Shown here: piece after piece, positions 53,363-61,889 of the stretch
Layout of the letters: every line of letters starts with the position of its first letter
How positions within the stretch are numbered: the stretch's first letter is position 1
Source of the DNA: Nitrincola salilacus
GTDB taxonomy: Bacteria; Pseudomonadota; Gammaproteobacteria; Pseudomonadales; Balneatricaceae
Assembly (NCBI RefSeq): GCF_046271865.1
Contig: NZ_CP176580.1
Span: forward strand, 3,100,001-3,164,000
Direction of reading: 5' to 3'
Length of the DNA: 64,000 nucleotides
Notes under the pieces: model-generated
Databases searched by the model: none
Seen by the model: only the letters and a program-made list of their open reading frames with translations
What the model was told of the DNA's origin: nothing
Position numbers and translations under genes: made by a program

Positions 53363-54805
53363 TCAAAGTGATTCAATAAACATCAGTAGCTGTGCCCGTT
53401 GCGACTTATCCATCTGCATGAAATGCTGGCGTGAAGCCTCTGCCTCTCCACCATGCCATAAGATCGCTTCAGTCAGATTTCTTGCCCGGCCATCGTGCAA
53501 GAATCCAGTCTGCCCACTCACCTCCTGAGTCAGACCTATCCCCCACAATGGCGGTGTTCGCCAGTCACGCCCATTTGCCTCAAACTCCGGTCGATGATCA
53601 GCCAGCCCTTCCCCCATGTCGTGGAGTAACAGATCCGTATAGGGCCATATCTCAACAGCAGCCAAGCCTTCTGGTGCATCAATGGAGGTTATGAAAGAGG
53701 GACGATGACATGAATGGCATCCCGCCTCGTAAAACAGTCGACGCCCATCAATCACCTCCTGTTGAGCCGCGTTCCTTCTAGCCGGCACAGCCAGATGACG
53801 TGTGTAGGTTTCAAGTACTCTGATCATTTCATTGGATGCCTCCACACCATCCATATGCTCACTGTTACCATCCGGCATCTGGCGGCAATCGACCTGTTGT
53901 TCGGTGCAGGCACCAAACCCATCGGGAAACATCCAGGTGGAGATACCAATATCCTCATGAAAGGCTGCCAGGTTCTGCTGACTTACATTCGGATGCGATG
54001 CTTTCCAACCGAACCGGCCAATACGCGTTTCACCCCGCGCAATATCCCATACTCGGTTGGCACGCCCTCGGATACCATCACCATTACTATCGTCAGGATC
54101 TTCAAGCGACAGAATATCCTCGTCGCTGACAGCCTCCAGCAGACCCAGACCAATCATTGCCGGTGCTATACGCGGGGAGAAGAGTGCGTCAGGATGCATC
54201 GGGCCATAACTCAGCGCTTCCACTGAGTAGGACTGAGCCCGCAATTCCACACGTTCGCCATCCGGAAACTCAACCACTCTGGACTCGTAGCTGACCTGCA
54301 GCCGCCCCTCTGCCGGCAATCCCTGTACTGACAAGGTCTGCAACTGAGCGCCATAAATCGGCTCGGGAATAAACCCTACTGACTCAGACGCCAATTGCTT
54401 GACCTGCTCGGGTGTGCCGGGAGGAATGCTCAGTTTCAGCAGCAGTGACACCTGATTCGGATCATCAGGATCAACCACTCCCCTGCCATTTCGAACATGG
54501 CAGCTCAGGCAGGAACGCGCATTGAACAGAGGACCCAATCCATCACTGGCTGTGGTTGATGAAGGTGATGAGACCCATAGCTTGCCGAAAATACTTTCGC
54601 CCAGTACAAAGTTCATGCGCTCAGCATCCGGTAAGAGTTCTGAGCGTTGAGAAAAAGCACGTAGATCAAGTAAATGCTTCTGCGTTGCAGCACCACCTGG
54701 CCAGTTTTCTGATTCCTGTATCGGTGGAATAGAGGTGGCTTTGACAGCTGCTGCCATCAAAACCACGCCCAGCCCCCCTGTTATGACAAGAGAAGCTTTG
54801 AACAT
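53363..54805 (-). CDS. Di-heme (DUF1111) c-type cytochrome protein
   Basis: The 480-residue exported protein has a signal peptide and two heme c motifs: CLSCH (after FNARS) and CHSCH (near residue 365). It belongs to the DUF1111 'di-heme oxidoreductase' family, related to MauG peroxidases. It sits between two imelysin genes, an arrangement seen in iron-regulated clusters, so it may oxidise or reduce iron or a ligand in the periplasm. The electron partner is not known. Confidence 0.87.
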   Translation of the reverse strand: MFKASLVITGGLGVVLMAAAVKATSIPPIQESENWPGGAATQKHLLDLRAFSQRSELLPDAERMNFVLGESIFGKLWVSSPSSTTASDGLGPLFNARSCLSCHVRNGRGVVDPDDPNQVSLLLKLSIPPGTPEQVKQLASESVGFIPEPIYGAQLQTLSVQGLPAEGRLQVSYESRVVEFPDGERVELRAQSYSVEALSYGPMHPDALFSPRIAPAMIGLGLLEAVSDEDILSLEDPDDSNGDGIRGRANRVWDIARGETRIGRFGWKASHPNVSQQNLAAFHEDIGISTWMFPDGFGACTEQQVDCRQMPDGNSEHMDGVEASNEMIRVLETYTRHLAVPARRNAAQQEVIDGRRLFYEAGCHSCHRPSFITSIDAPEGLAAVEIWPYTDLLLHDMGEGLADHRPEFEANGRDWRTPPLWGIGLTQEVSGQTGFLHDGRARNLTEAILWHGGEAEASRQHFMQMDKSQRAQLLMFIESL

Positions 54806-54837
54806 GAATCAATCATCCTCGCTTTATGACTGACTCA

Positions 54838-56118
54838 TTACGACTGGCTCACTGCGACTGAATCAGGATCATCCAGACTGTCGGAGCCTTCAATATCGAT
54901 CCCTTCAAGCTCCAGCTCACTGATAGCTTGCTCGATAGATCGGGTCTGTGTGGTCAGTGTGTCCACCAGTTGCTGAACCAGTGCATTACCTTCGGTATTA
55001 CCAGCACCGATCAGCACATCAAAGGTGTTGCCCTGCTTCGCCTGATCCACAATCGCCTGCGCTGCTGCCAGCGTCTGTTGGAGTTCATTACCAAGCTGAA
55101 CATTCACTTCAGGTGCATGCTGCTGCAGCAGATCAGAAAGCGACGGGCCTGCAACCTCGGTACCATCAATACGCGTGTATTTTCCTTCATACACATTGTG
55201 GATCCCTTTCACGTCATAGAAATGTGAATAGTGAGTGTTATCCGAAAAGCAATCATGCTCCTCTTCAGGATCATGCAACATAAGACCCAGCTTGGTCCGT
55301 TCACCGGCCAGCTCACCATAGGACAAGCTGCCCATTCCAGTCAGAAGCGCTGCCAGCCCTCCTTTTTCACCTTTATCCATCAGTTCCTGGCGCGCCTGAC
55401 CATCAGTGATCCAGTTTCCAGCCATTTCATCCAGATCACTGATCAGAAGATCGGTGACGACCATCAGGTACTGTCTGCGACGATCACAGTTTCCACCGGT
55501 GCAGTTGTCGAGGCTGAAATCGGTAGCAGGACGCTCACCGGCTCCCGGCTCGGTACCATACAGATCCTGCCCCCAGAGCAGAAACTCAATGGCATGGTAG
55601 CCAGTGGCAACGTTCGCCTCCACACCATCAATCTCATGCAGCGTTTCGCCCAGCAACTGCGCGGTAATCTCTGTTGCATCAATCGTCTGACTACCCAGAG
55701 TCAAAGTTTTATTAGCAATAATATTCGCCGCATAGAAAGGGTTCTCATCCGACTCTTCACCGTAACTGCCAGAGTCTACATAGTCGATCAGCCCCTCATC
55801 CAGCGGCCAGGCATTAACCTTACCCTCCCAGTCATCAACTATTCCGTTGCCAAAGCGATATACCTCGGTTTGCATGTAGGGTACACGTGCATCAATCCAG
55901 GACTGGCGAGCTGCTTTCAGAGTCTCCTCAGAAGGTGATGCCAGGAGATCCTCTATCTTCGCCTTCAGCGTTCTGGCGGCGATCGCGGAATCAGCATAGG
56001 CTGCTTCGGCAATATCGGCATAGGTTTTCAGCACCTCAGCAGGAGCAGCCGCAAACGCATTGCAGGTACCGGATGCCAGTGCAACACCCAGCGCCAGAGC
56101 AGATAATGTCCTTCTCAT
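54838..56118 (-). CDS. IrpA-like imelysin, iron-regulated periplasmic protein
   Basis: The 426-residue precursor has a signal peptide ending in AFAAAP and an imelysin domain with the GxHxxE motif in GYHAIEFLLWGQDL, the likely metal site. Other features are a conserved Trp-rich early segment (YMQTEVYRFGNGIVDDWEGK) and an acidic C-terminus. It is the first gene of the operon imelysin, di-heme protein, second imelysin, DUF1513, and it faces a Fur-like box. It is divergent from a di-heme peroxidase gene. Confidence 0.88.
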   Translation of the reverse strand: MRRTLSALALGVALASGTCNAFAAAPAEVLKTYADIAEAAYADSAIAARTLKAKIEDLLASPSEETLKAARQSWIDARVPYMQTEVYRFGNGIVDDWEGKVNAWPLDEGLIDYVDSGSYGEESDENPFYAANIIANKTLTLGSQTIDATEITAQLLGETLHEIDGVEANVATGYHAIEFLLWGQDLYGTEPGAGERPATDFSLDNCTGGNCDRRRQYLMVVTDLLISDLDEMAGNWITDGQARQELMDKGEKGGLAALLTGMGSLSYGELAGERTKLGLMLHDPEEEHDCFSDNTHYSHFYDVKGIHNVYEGKYTRIDGTEVAGPSLSDLLQQHAPEVNVQLGNELQQTLAAAQAIVDQAKQGNTFDVLIGAGNTEGNALVQQLVDTLTTQTRSIEQAISELELEGIDIEGSDSLDDPDSVAVSQS

Positions 56119-56161
56119 AGAGATTCTCCAATAGTATTGTGTAAAGCAACTTAATATAATT

Positions 56162-56180
56162 GATAACGATTAGCATCTCA
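56162..56180. promoter_or_regulatory. Probable Fur box
   Basis: GATAACGATTAGCATCTCA resembles the Fur consensus GATAATGATAATCATTATC (about 13 of 19 match). It sits between the IrpA-like gene and the divergent peroxidase gene, so iron could control both. The match is moderate. Confidence 0.45.
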
Positions 56181-56283
56181 ATTACTACATTCAATACTAT
56201 TTACATGATCTAGATCAACATTCATCATCGCCAATCCAGCCATCATGCATAAAACGCCTGATTCAAAGAACGGACACAGCGCC

Positions 56284-57447
56284 ATGCACCTCCTATTCAG
56301 ATCCCCAAAAAAGACACTCCTGATACTGTTGATCACACTGCTCCATCCAGTAACAAGCAACGCCGAAACGATGGAAGAGTTGCAGCCCGAGAAAGCGCTT
56401 CTAGGGCAGATGCTCTTTTTTGACACAAATCTGTCCAGGGAAAGAACCCAGTCCTGTGCCACCTGTCACTCACCTGCCAATGGATTTATCGATTCACGTG
56501 GCACAGGAACAAAAGCTGCTGTCTCCTTGGGAGACGATAGCGTATCTCTGGGTGACCGGAACACCCCGACTGCAGCCTACGCAGCCTTTACACCACCCTT
56601 TCATCTGAATAAAAAGGGAATTTTTGCAGGAGGGTTTTTCTGGGATGGACGCGCCAATACGCTGCTGGATCAGGCAAAGGGGCCACCCCTCAATCCGATA
56701 GAAATGAACATGCCCAGCGAACAGGCTATTCTTGATCGTCTGCTGGAAAATCCCGAGTATCTGTCCCGGTTTCCTGTTCTGTATGGTGATACGGTGTTCG
56801 ATGATGCGACACAGGCCTACAACGCCATGGCCGACGCGATCGCGCAATTTGAAATGACCATGCTCTTCGCCCCCTTCGATTCGAAGTACGACCGCCATCT
56901 GCGTGGCGAATACGAACTGACCACCGAAGAAGAACTGGGGATGACGCTGTTTTTTTCACAACAGTTCACCAACTGCAATCTATGCCATCAACTCAAACCC
57001 CTGCCCGGCAGCACTGAAGAACTTTTCACTAATTTTGAATTTCACAACATAGGCGTACCCGAGAACCGGGCACTACGAGCCATCACAGGCGTCACGGCAC
57101 GAGACGAAGGATTGTTTGCACACCCGGATATCAACGACACGACTCAAAAAGGCAAATTCAAAACGCCCAGTCTGCGCAATATCGCCGTTACCGGACCCTA
57201 CATGCACAATGGTGTTTTCACCGATCTGCTGACCGTTATCCGCTTCTACAACAAGTACAACAGCCGCAGCGCCAGCGCACAGGTCAATCCTGAAACAGGT
57301 CTGACCTGGGAGCCACCGGAAATAGCCGAAAACCTGTCACTCGAAGCGTTACAGACAGGTCCGGCATTGGATGAGAGACGGATGCAGGCGCTGGTCGCCT
57401 TTCTCAAAACGCTCACCGACCAACGCTATGAGCATCTGCTGAAATAG
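56284..57447 (+). CDS. Di-heme cytochrome c peroxidase family protein
   Basis: The 387-residue precursor has a signal peptide (MHLLFRSPKKTLLILLITLL to SNA) and two c-type heme motifs, CATCH and CNLCH. The peroxidase segments are GQMLFFDTNLSRERTQSCAT, GFFWDGRANTLLDQA, and FKTPSLRNIAVTGPYMHNG with the distal heme Met/His area. It reduces hydrogen peroxide or, as in MauG-like relatives, oxidises a partner protein. It is divergent from irpA and may be iron-regulated with it. An upstream ATG at 56245 is also possible. Confidence 0.85.
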   Translation: MHLLFRSPKKTLLILLITLLHPVTSNAETMEELQPEKALLGQMLFFDTNLSRERTQSCATCHSPANGFIDSRGTGTKAAVSLGDDSVSLGDRNTPTAAYAAFTPPFHLNKKGIFAGGFFWDGRANTLLDQAKGPPLNPIEMNMPSEQAILDRLLENPEYLSRFPVLYGDTVFDDATQAYNAMADAIAQFEMTMLFAPFDSKYDRHLRGEYELTTEEELGMTLFFSQQFTNCNLCHQLKPLPGSTEELFTNFEFHNIGVPENRALRAITGVTARDEGLFAHPDINDTTQKGKFKTPSLRNIAVTGPYMHNGVFTDLLTVIRFYNKYNSRSASAQVNPETGLTWEPPEIAENLSLEALQTGPALDERRMQALVAFLKTLTDQRYEHLLK

Positions 57448-57606
57448 CGGATCAGTCCAAAATATACCCGGGTAGGTATATCGCTCCTGTTCACCCTGAC
57501 AGTATCGTTAATCATCGAAGCTGGATCGGTTTTTCTCACGCGGGAAGCCACATCCAGCCCGCCATACCGATCCAACACTTACAATAAATCCAATCAGGGT
57601 GTTTTA

Positions 57607-59136
57607 ATGAGTACCAATACCACTCCATTAAACTCTTCGCTAGACTCTTCCCTTAACACTTCACTGGTAGTCAACAAGGCTGCCGAAAAAAGTCATCCTC
57701 CTACCCACTGGCTTATCTTCTACGGCTTGATCATGGCAGCTTTTGCCTACCTGTCGACCCAGGTATCCGAAGGCGAAGACTATGGCTTCTACAGCCTGCT
57801 GCCTGCGCTCCTGATTCTGTTCGTGGCGATCATCACCAAAAAACCACTGGAGTCTATTTTTGCCGGCGTCATTGCCGGATTGCTGCTGCTTGATCCAGCC
57901 AATCTCATTTCAGGACTGGGAGATCTCTCCATGGAGGTGGTGCAGGATGACACCATTGTCTGGATCGTACTGGTGTGCGGCATGATGGGGGGCCTGATCA
58001 ATATGCTGGAGCGTGGCGGCAGCGTCCTCAGCTTTGGCAAGCTGATGGCCAGACGGATCAAGACACGGCGAGGCACCATGTTGACCACCTGCGGCCTCGG
58101 TGTGATGGTGTTTATTGACGACTATCTGAACTCTCTTGCCGTGTCAGCCTCAATGAAGAATCTCACGGATCGCTTTGGTATCTCGCGCGAGAAGCTGGCT
58201 TTCCTGGTTGACTCAACCGCTGCTCCGGTCTGTATCCTGGTCCCTATCTCCACTTGGGCAGTCTATTTTGCGGCACTGCTGGAAGATAATGGAGCCGTCG
58301 ATAAGGGCCAAGGGATGTTGCTCTATATTCAGTCGATCCCTTACATGATCTATGGCTGGGTAGCACTGCTGGTGGTGTTTCTGGTCGCCATGGGCATACT
58401 CGGCGATATTGGCCCGATGAAGCAGGCAGAGAAGCGTGCTCAGGCGGGCCAGCCGATTCCGGACGACGCCCCGGTGACTGATTTCGACACTTCGCACCTC
58501 AAACACACCTCCCCCTGGGTGGGGCTGATGAACTTTGTGCTGCCGATGTTAGTGCTGGTTGCCGCCAGTGTTTACTATGAAATAGATCTGCTGTTCGGGG
58601 CTCTGGTCGCCTCCATGTTCACCATGGTGCTCTATTTCTGGCAGCGACTGCTGAATTTCAGCCAACTGGTGGATGCGATGCTGGATGGCTTCAAGGTGAT
58701 GCTCTACCCCATTGCTGTTGTCTGCGCCGGTTTCATGCTGAAAGAGGTGAACGACCAACTGGGCATGACACCCTACATCATTGACGCACTGTCACCCTAT
58801 CTTTCCAAAGAGATGCTGCCGGCACTGGTATTCCTGTCCATGGCTGCCGTGGTGTTTGCGACAGGCTCGAGCTGGGGTGTCTTTGTCGTGTCACTGCCGA
58901 TTGTGATCCCGATGGCCCTGACACTGGAGATGTCCATGCCGCTGACCGTCGGTGCTCTTATGTCTGCCTCTGCCTTTGGCAGCCACGCCTGCTTCTTCAG
59001 CGACTCTACCGTACTTTCATCACAAGGCTCCGGCTGCACGCCGATGCAACATGCACTGACCCAGATTCCCTATGCGCTGATTGGCGCGGTGCTGACCTTC
59101 TTCCTGCTGCTTGGCATGGGTTACCTGTTCAGCTGA
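57607..59136 (+). CDS. nhaC: NhaC-family Na+/H+ antiporter
   Basis: The 509-residue protein has about 12 hydrophobic segments after a polar N-terminal 35 residues. It shows the NhaC conserved VFIDDYLNSLAVSASMKNLT (with its Asp pair), DSTAAPVCILVPISTWAVYF, and a second-half FATGSSWGVFVVSLPIVIPM followed by SACFFSDSTV-like GSHACFFSDSTVLSSQGSGC. These are the ion-binding helices of the NhaC/arsenite-type fold. In this position beside polyamine genes it could exchange a small organic ion, but Na+/H+ exchange is the family default. Confidence 0.87.
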   Translation: MSTNTTPLNSSLDSSLNTSLVVNKAAEKSHPPTHWLIFYGLIMAAFAYLSTQVSEGEDYGFYSLLPALLILFVAIITKKPLESIFAGVIAGLLLLDPANLISGLGDLSMEVVQDDTIVWIVLVCGMMGGLINMLERGGSVLSFGKLMARRIKTRRGTMLTTCGLGVMVFIDDYLNSLAVSASMKNLTDRFGISREKLAFLVDSTAAPVCILVPISTWAVYFAALLEDNGAVDKGQGMLLYIQSIPYMIYGWVALLVVFLVAMGILGDIGPMKQAEKRAQAGQPIPDDAPVTDFDTSHLKHTSPWVGLMNFVLPMLVLVAASVYYEIDLLFGALVASMFTMVLYFWQRLLNFSQLVDAMLDGFKVMLYPIAVVCAGFMLKEVNDQLGMTPYIIDALSPYLSKEMLPALVFLSMAAVVFATGSSWGVFVVSLPIVIPMALTLEMSMPLTVGALMSASAFGSHACFFSDSTVLSSQGSGCTPMQHALTQIPYALIGAVLTFFLLLGMGYLFS

Positions 59137-59141
59137 TCCCT

Positions 59142-59171
59142 CGCGTGCCTGATCCCACTGTCAGGCACGCG
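59142..59171 (+). terminator. Terminator-like hairpin after nhaC
   Basis: CGCGTGCCTGA (59142-59152) pairs perfectly with TCAGGCACGCG (59161-59171) around an eight-base loop, starting six bases after the nhaC stop. It has no strong T-run, but the stem is long and GC-rich. Confidence 0.65.
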
Positions 59172-59190
59172 TTCCTCCGCCCTCAAAAAC

Positions 59191-59334
59191 TGACAACTGC
59201 TTGTATGTACAGGCATATCCCGGAGACCTTGGGTGAGTGTATGCCGCAGGGATGCGGCATTTAAGCCTACAGGGATGTATTCACGGCGTCTCACCTAAGG
59301 TCTCCGGGATATGCGTTGAAGCAGCGGATTCAGG
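59191..59334 (+). repeat. MITE-like structured repeat, copy 2
   Basis: The second copy of the element seen at 41246-41407. A 25-bp stem (59213-59237 with 59290-59314; its one mismatch is a G-T pair) encloses hairpins TGCCGCAGGGATGCGGCA (59242-59259) and TACAGGGATGTA (59268-59279), in the same orientation as in copy 1. The right end (59318-59334) matches the IS1380-type terminal repeat in 14 of 17 bases; the left end is degraded. The outer arms are inverted relative to copy 1 while the core is not. It lies between two convergent genes, each with its own terminator. Confidence 0.82.
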
Positions 59335-59341
59335 TATAAAA

Positions 59342-59370
59342 AAACCTCCGATCATCACAACCGGAGGTTT
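59342..59370. terminator. Bidirectional terminator between element copy 2 and the GS-like gene
   Basis: AAACCTCCG (59342-59350) pairs with CGGAGGTTT (59362-59370). A-rich sequence lies to the left and T-rich sequence to the right, so it can stop transcripts in both directions: from nhaC and from the glutamine synthetase-like gene. Confidence 0.8.
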
Positions 59371-59390
59371 CTGTTTATCCCGATTTCAGA

Positions 59391-60731
59391 TCAGAGCAGG
59401 CCCAGATAGGACTCGTACTCCACATCCGAAATGCGCTCATGCAGCTTGCGCAATTCCTGGCGCTTGGCTGCCGAATAGACACGGACGAACTCTTCGCCCA
59501 GATACTCCTTCAACACCTGACTGCGGCTGAACACCTCGGTGGCAACATCCCACTTGTTCGGCAGCAACAGTTCGTGGTTAGCCTCAGCCTCGTTGTAAGC
59601 ATCTCCCTCGATCGCTGCCATTGGCATCAGTTTATTCTCGATACCGTAGAGCGCGCCTGCAAGCACCGTAGCCAGCACCAGATAGGGGTTGGCATCCGCC
59701 CCCGCTACACGATGCTCGATACGACGCGCCACAGGTGGACTCTCTGGAATACGGATCGCCACGGTTCGGTTCTCATAGCCCCAACTGGCAAAGGTTGGTG
59801 CATGCGCCCCGACCTTGAAACGGCGATAGGAGTTCATATGCGGTGCAAAGGTCAGCATACTGTCTGACATGGTGCGCATCAGGCCGCCCACAGCATAGCG
59901 CAGCAGATCGGTCCCCTCTTCTCCACCATCATCAAATACGTTAATACCGTCTTCATTCAGCAGGCTGAAATGAACATGCAGACCGTTACCGCTCTTTTTG
60001 GTGTAAGGCTTGGCCATGAAAGTCGCGGCGTAACCATGCTTGCGTGCAATCCCTTTGACCAGACGCTTGAACATGGTCGCCTGATCACCGGCCAGCATCG
60101 GGTCAGCGACATGCACCAGATTGATCTCGAACTGCCCTGGCCCCAGCTCAGATACAATCGTATCTGCTGGTACACCCTGCAGCTCACAGGCTTCACGCAC
60201 ATCGGAAAAGAAAGAGGACAGGCCATCCATCTCATCAATGGAGTAGCAGTCGGTTTCGGTCAGACGACGTCCATGACCTTCGGACAGAATCGGTGGCTGA
60301 GGACGCTGACTCACCTCGGAATCGCCATCCAGCAGGTAAAATTCAAGCTCAGTCGCAACCACCGGGGTCAGCCCATGTGATTTGAACCGATCCACAATCC
60401 GTGACAACACCTGACGCGGGTCGGCGCCAAAAGGAGTGCCATCCGGGTTGAACATGGTAGCCAGAATCTGATACCGCGGCGATTCCGACCAGGTAACCGG
60501 CACAGGTTGCTGTACCGGCAGACAGGTACCATCAATATCGCCTGTCTCAAAGACCAGACCGTTTTCAAGCACGTCATCGCCCCAGAAATCGAACCCCAGC
60601 ACGGAGCGAGGCAGTTTCACACCCTCCTCCATCACCTTGCCGAGCGCTTTCCAGGGCATCCGTTTTCCACGCAGGTTGCCATTAAGATCCGTGATGAACA
60701 GATCAAATTCAGTATTGTTATTAGACGACAT
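59391..60731 (-). CDS. Glutamine synthetase family enzyme, probably gamma-glutamylputrescine synthetase
   Basis: The 446-residue protein has the glutamine synthetase catalytic domain with TELEFYLLDG, PGQFEINL, SGNGLHVHFSLL, NSYRRFKVGAHAPTF, ENRTVAIRIPES and ADANPYLVLAT. It lacks the typical regulatory adenylylation Tyr context. It resembles PuuA-type gamma-glutamylpolyamine synthetases, which condense glutamate with putrescine, the first step of the glutamylated polyamine pathway. The nearby SpuC-type aminotransferase and GntR gene support this. Operator-like TTGTGATCACAA sites lie upstream. Confidence 0.82.
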   Translation of the reverse strand: MSSNNNTEFDLFITDLNGNLRGKRMPWKALGKVMEEGVKLPRSVLGFDFWGDDVLENGLVFETGDIDGTCLPVQQPVPVTWSESPRYQILATMFNPDGTPFGADPRQVLSRIVDRFKSHGLTPVVATELEFYLLDGDSEVSQRPQPPILSEGHGRRLTETDCYSIDEMDGLSSFFSDVREACELQGVPADTIVSELGPGQFEINLVHVADPMLAGDQATMFKRLVKGIARKHGYAATFMAKPYTKKSGNGLHVHFSLLNEDGINVFDDGGEEGTDLLRYAVGGLMRTMSDSMLTFAPHMNSYRRFKVGAHAPTFASWGYENRTVAIRIPESPPVARRIEHRVAGADANPYLVLATVLAGALYGIENKLMPMAAIEGDAYNEAEANHELLLPNKWDVATEVFSRSQVLKEYLGEEFVRVYSAAKRQELRKLHERISDVEYESYLGLL

Positions 60732-60827
60732 ACAGAGACTCTCTTAAGTACGGATGTACTTTTTTCAGCTGAGACGAAAGCTTTTTGATCAGCTTTTGTG
60801 GGTTTTTACTTGGAAAATTGATATAAA

Positions 60828-60864
60828 TTGTGATCACAAAAATACAAATCAATTTGATCACAAA
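60828..60864. promoter_or_regulatory. GntR operator pair upstream of the GS-like gene
   Basis: TTGTGATCACAA (60828-60839, a perfect 12-bp palindrome) is followed by TTTGATCACAAA (60853-60864), a near copy 25 bases on. They lie between the divergent GS-like gene and the gntR gene. The same palindrome precedes the aminotransferase at 61890. Confidence 0.6.
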
Positions 60865-60953
60865 ATTTAAACAAGGTCAATCTGCCCTGATCGCTTCACG
60901 CTGATAAGCGAGCAGGCTACAATGCAGCCGAAACTATCTGGCCAGCCGAGACA

Positions 60954-61664
60954 ATGGATAAGAAATCTCCGATACAGATCACCCCACCCGAGCGCGATGA
61001 CAACGGCACCGTGACACAATGGGTATACACCTCCCTCAGAGACGCTGTGATGCAGGGGCAGATACTGCCCGGTCGCGCACTGACCATCCGCGAGCTGGCC
61101 GGCATTCTGGATGTCAGTCCGATGCCGGTGCGCGAGGCGCTACGCCAGCTCTCGGCCGAGGGTGCACTGGAGATACAGGGCAATCGCCGGGTGATGGTGC
61201 CAAAAATGACGGCCATGAAGTTCACCGAACTCTGCGAAGCCCGCATAGCAATAGAGTGCCATGCAGCCGCCCGCGCCCTGCCCTACATCGATGGAGAGCA
61301 GCTGCAGCACCTGCAACAACTGGACCGACAGATAGATAACGCGCAGACAGAGGGCAATCTGGAGCAGATCAGCATTCTCAACCAGCGTTTTCATCGCGCC
61401 CTCTATAAGGCCAACCCACATCAGATCACACTCCCTCTGATCGAAAGCCTCTGGCTGCAACTTGGCCCCTTCATGCGTCTGGCCTCCAGCAAGCTGCAGG
61501 AGCACTATGTGATCGACCGCCACAACGAAGCTCTGGCCGCCATCCGCGACCGGGACGCCTTCGCCCTGCAGCGCGCCATAGCTGCCGATATTCGTGAGGG
61601 ATTTGCCTTCGCCGATACCCCTGAGCTACTGCAGAGCTTCATCGAGCAATCCAACCAGGCCTGA
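60954..61664 (+). CDS. GntR-family (FadR/FCD subfamily) regulator
   Basis: The 236-residue protein has an N-terminal winged helix (SLRDAVMQGQILPGRALTIR, then ELAGILDVSPMPVREALRQL) and a C-terminal all-helical FCD domain. The metal/ligand-binding FCD motif spans RIAIECHAAARALPYI and RFHRALYKANPH. It probably represses the polyamine genes on both sides by binding the TTGTGATCACAA sites. The ligand is likely a pathway metabolite, but this is inferred. Confidence 0.9.
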   Translation: MDKKSPIQITPPERDDNGTVTQWVYTSLRDAVMQGQILPGRALTIRELAGILDVSPMPVREALRQLSAEGALEIQGNRRVMVPKMTAMKFTELCEARIAIECHAAARALPYIDGEQLQHLQQLDRQIDNAQTEGNLEQISILNQRFHRALYKANPHQITLPLIESLWLQLGPFMRLASSKLQEHYVIDRHNEALAAIRDRDAFALQRAIAADIREGFAFADTPELLQSFIEQSNQA

Positions 61665-61773
61665 ACTTCCTTCCTGTCTTTTCGGGATTCGCCTCAATCA
61701 CTTAACTCCTTTTCAGCCCCCAGCCGACTCATCCAGAGTCTTGGCTGGATGTTTTTTTGTGTTGACTTTGTGA

Positions 61774-61789
61774 TTTTGTGATCACAAAA
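61774..61789. promoter_or_regulatory. GntR operator over the aminotransferase promoter
   Basis: TTTTGTGATCACAAAA is a perfect 16-bp palindrome. TTGACT (61762-61767) lies upstream at -35 position, and the palindrome covers the spacer and the likely -10 region (CAAAAT). Binding there would block transcription. Confidence 0.6.
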
Positions 61790-61889
61790 TAGAGTCAATA
61801 TCAGATCAACCATATCTGTATTCAACATTAATGATCACATAACAAGACAATACCAGCCCTGCATTACCAGTGCTGCCGGGAGAAACATC

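Noticed and set aside
59213..59314. The repeat element as a simple terminator
   Set aside because: Separate terminators for both flanking genes are present on either side, the core has two extra conserved hairpins, and copy 1 is not directly behind a gene end.
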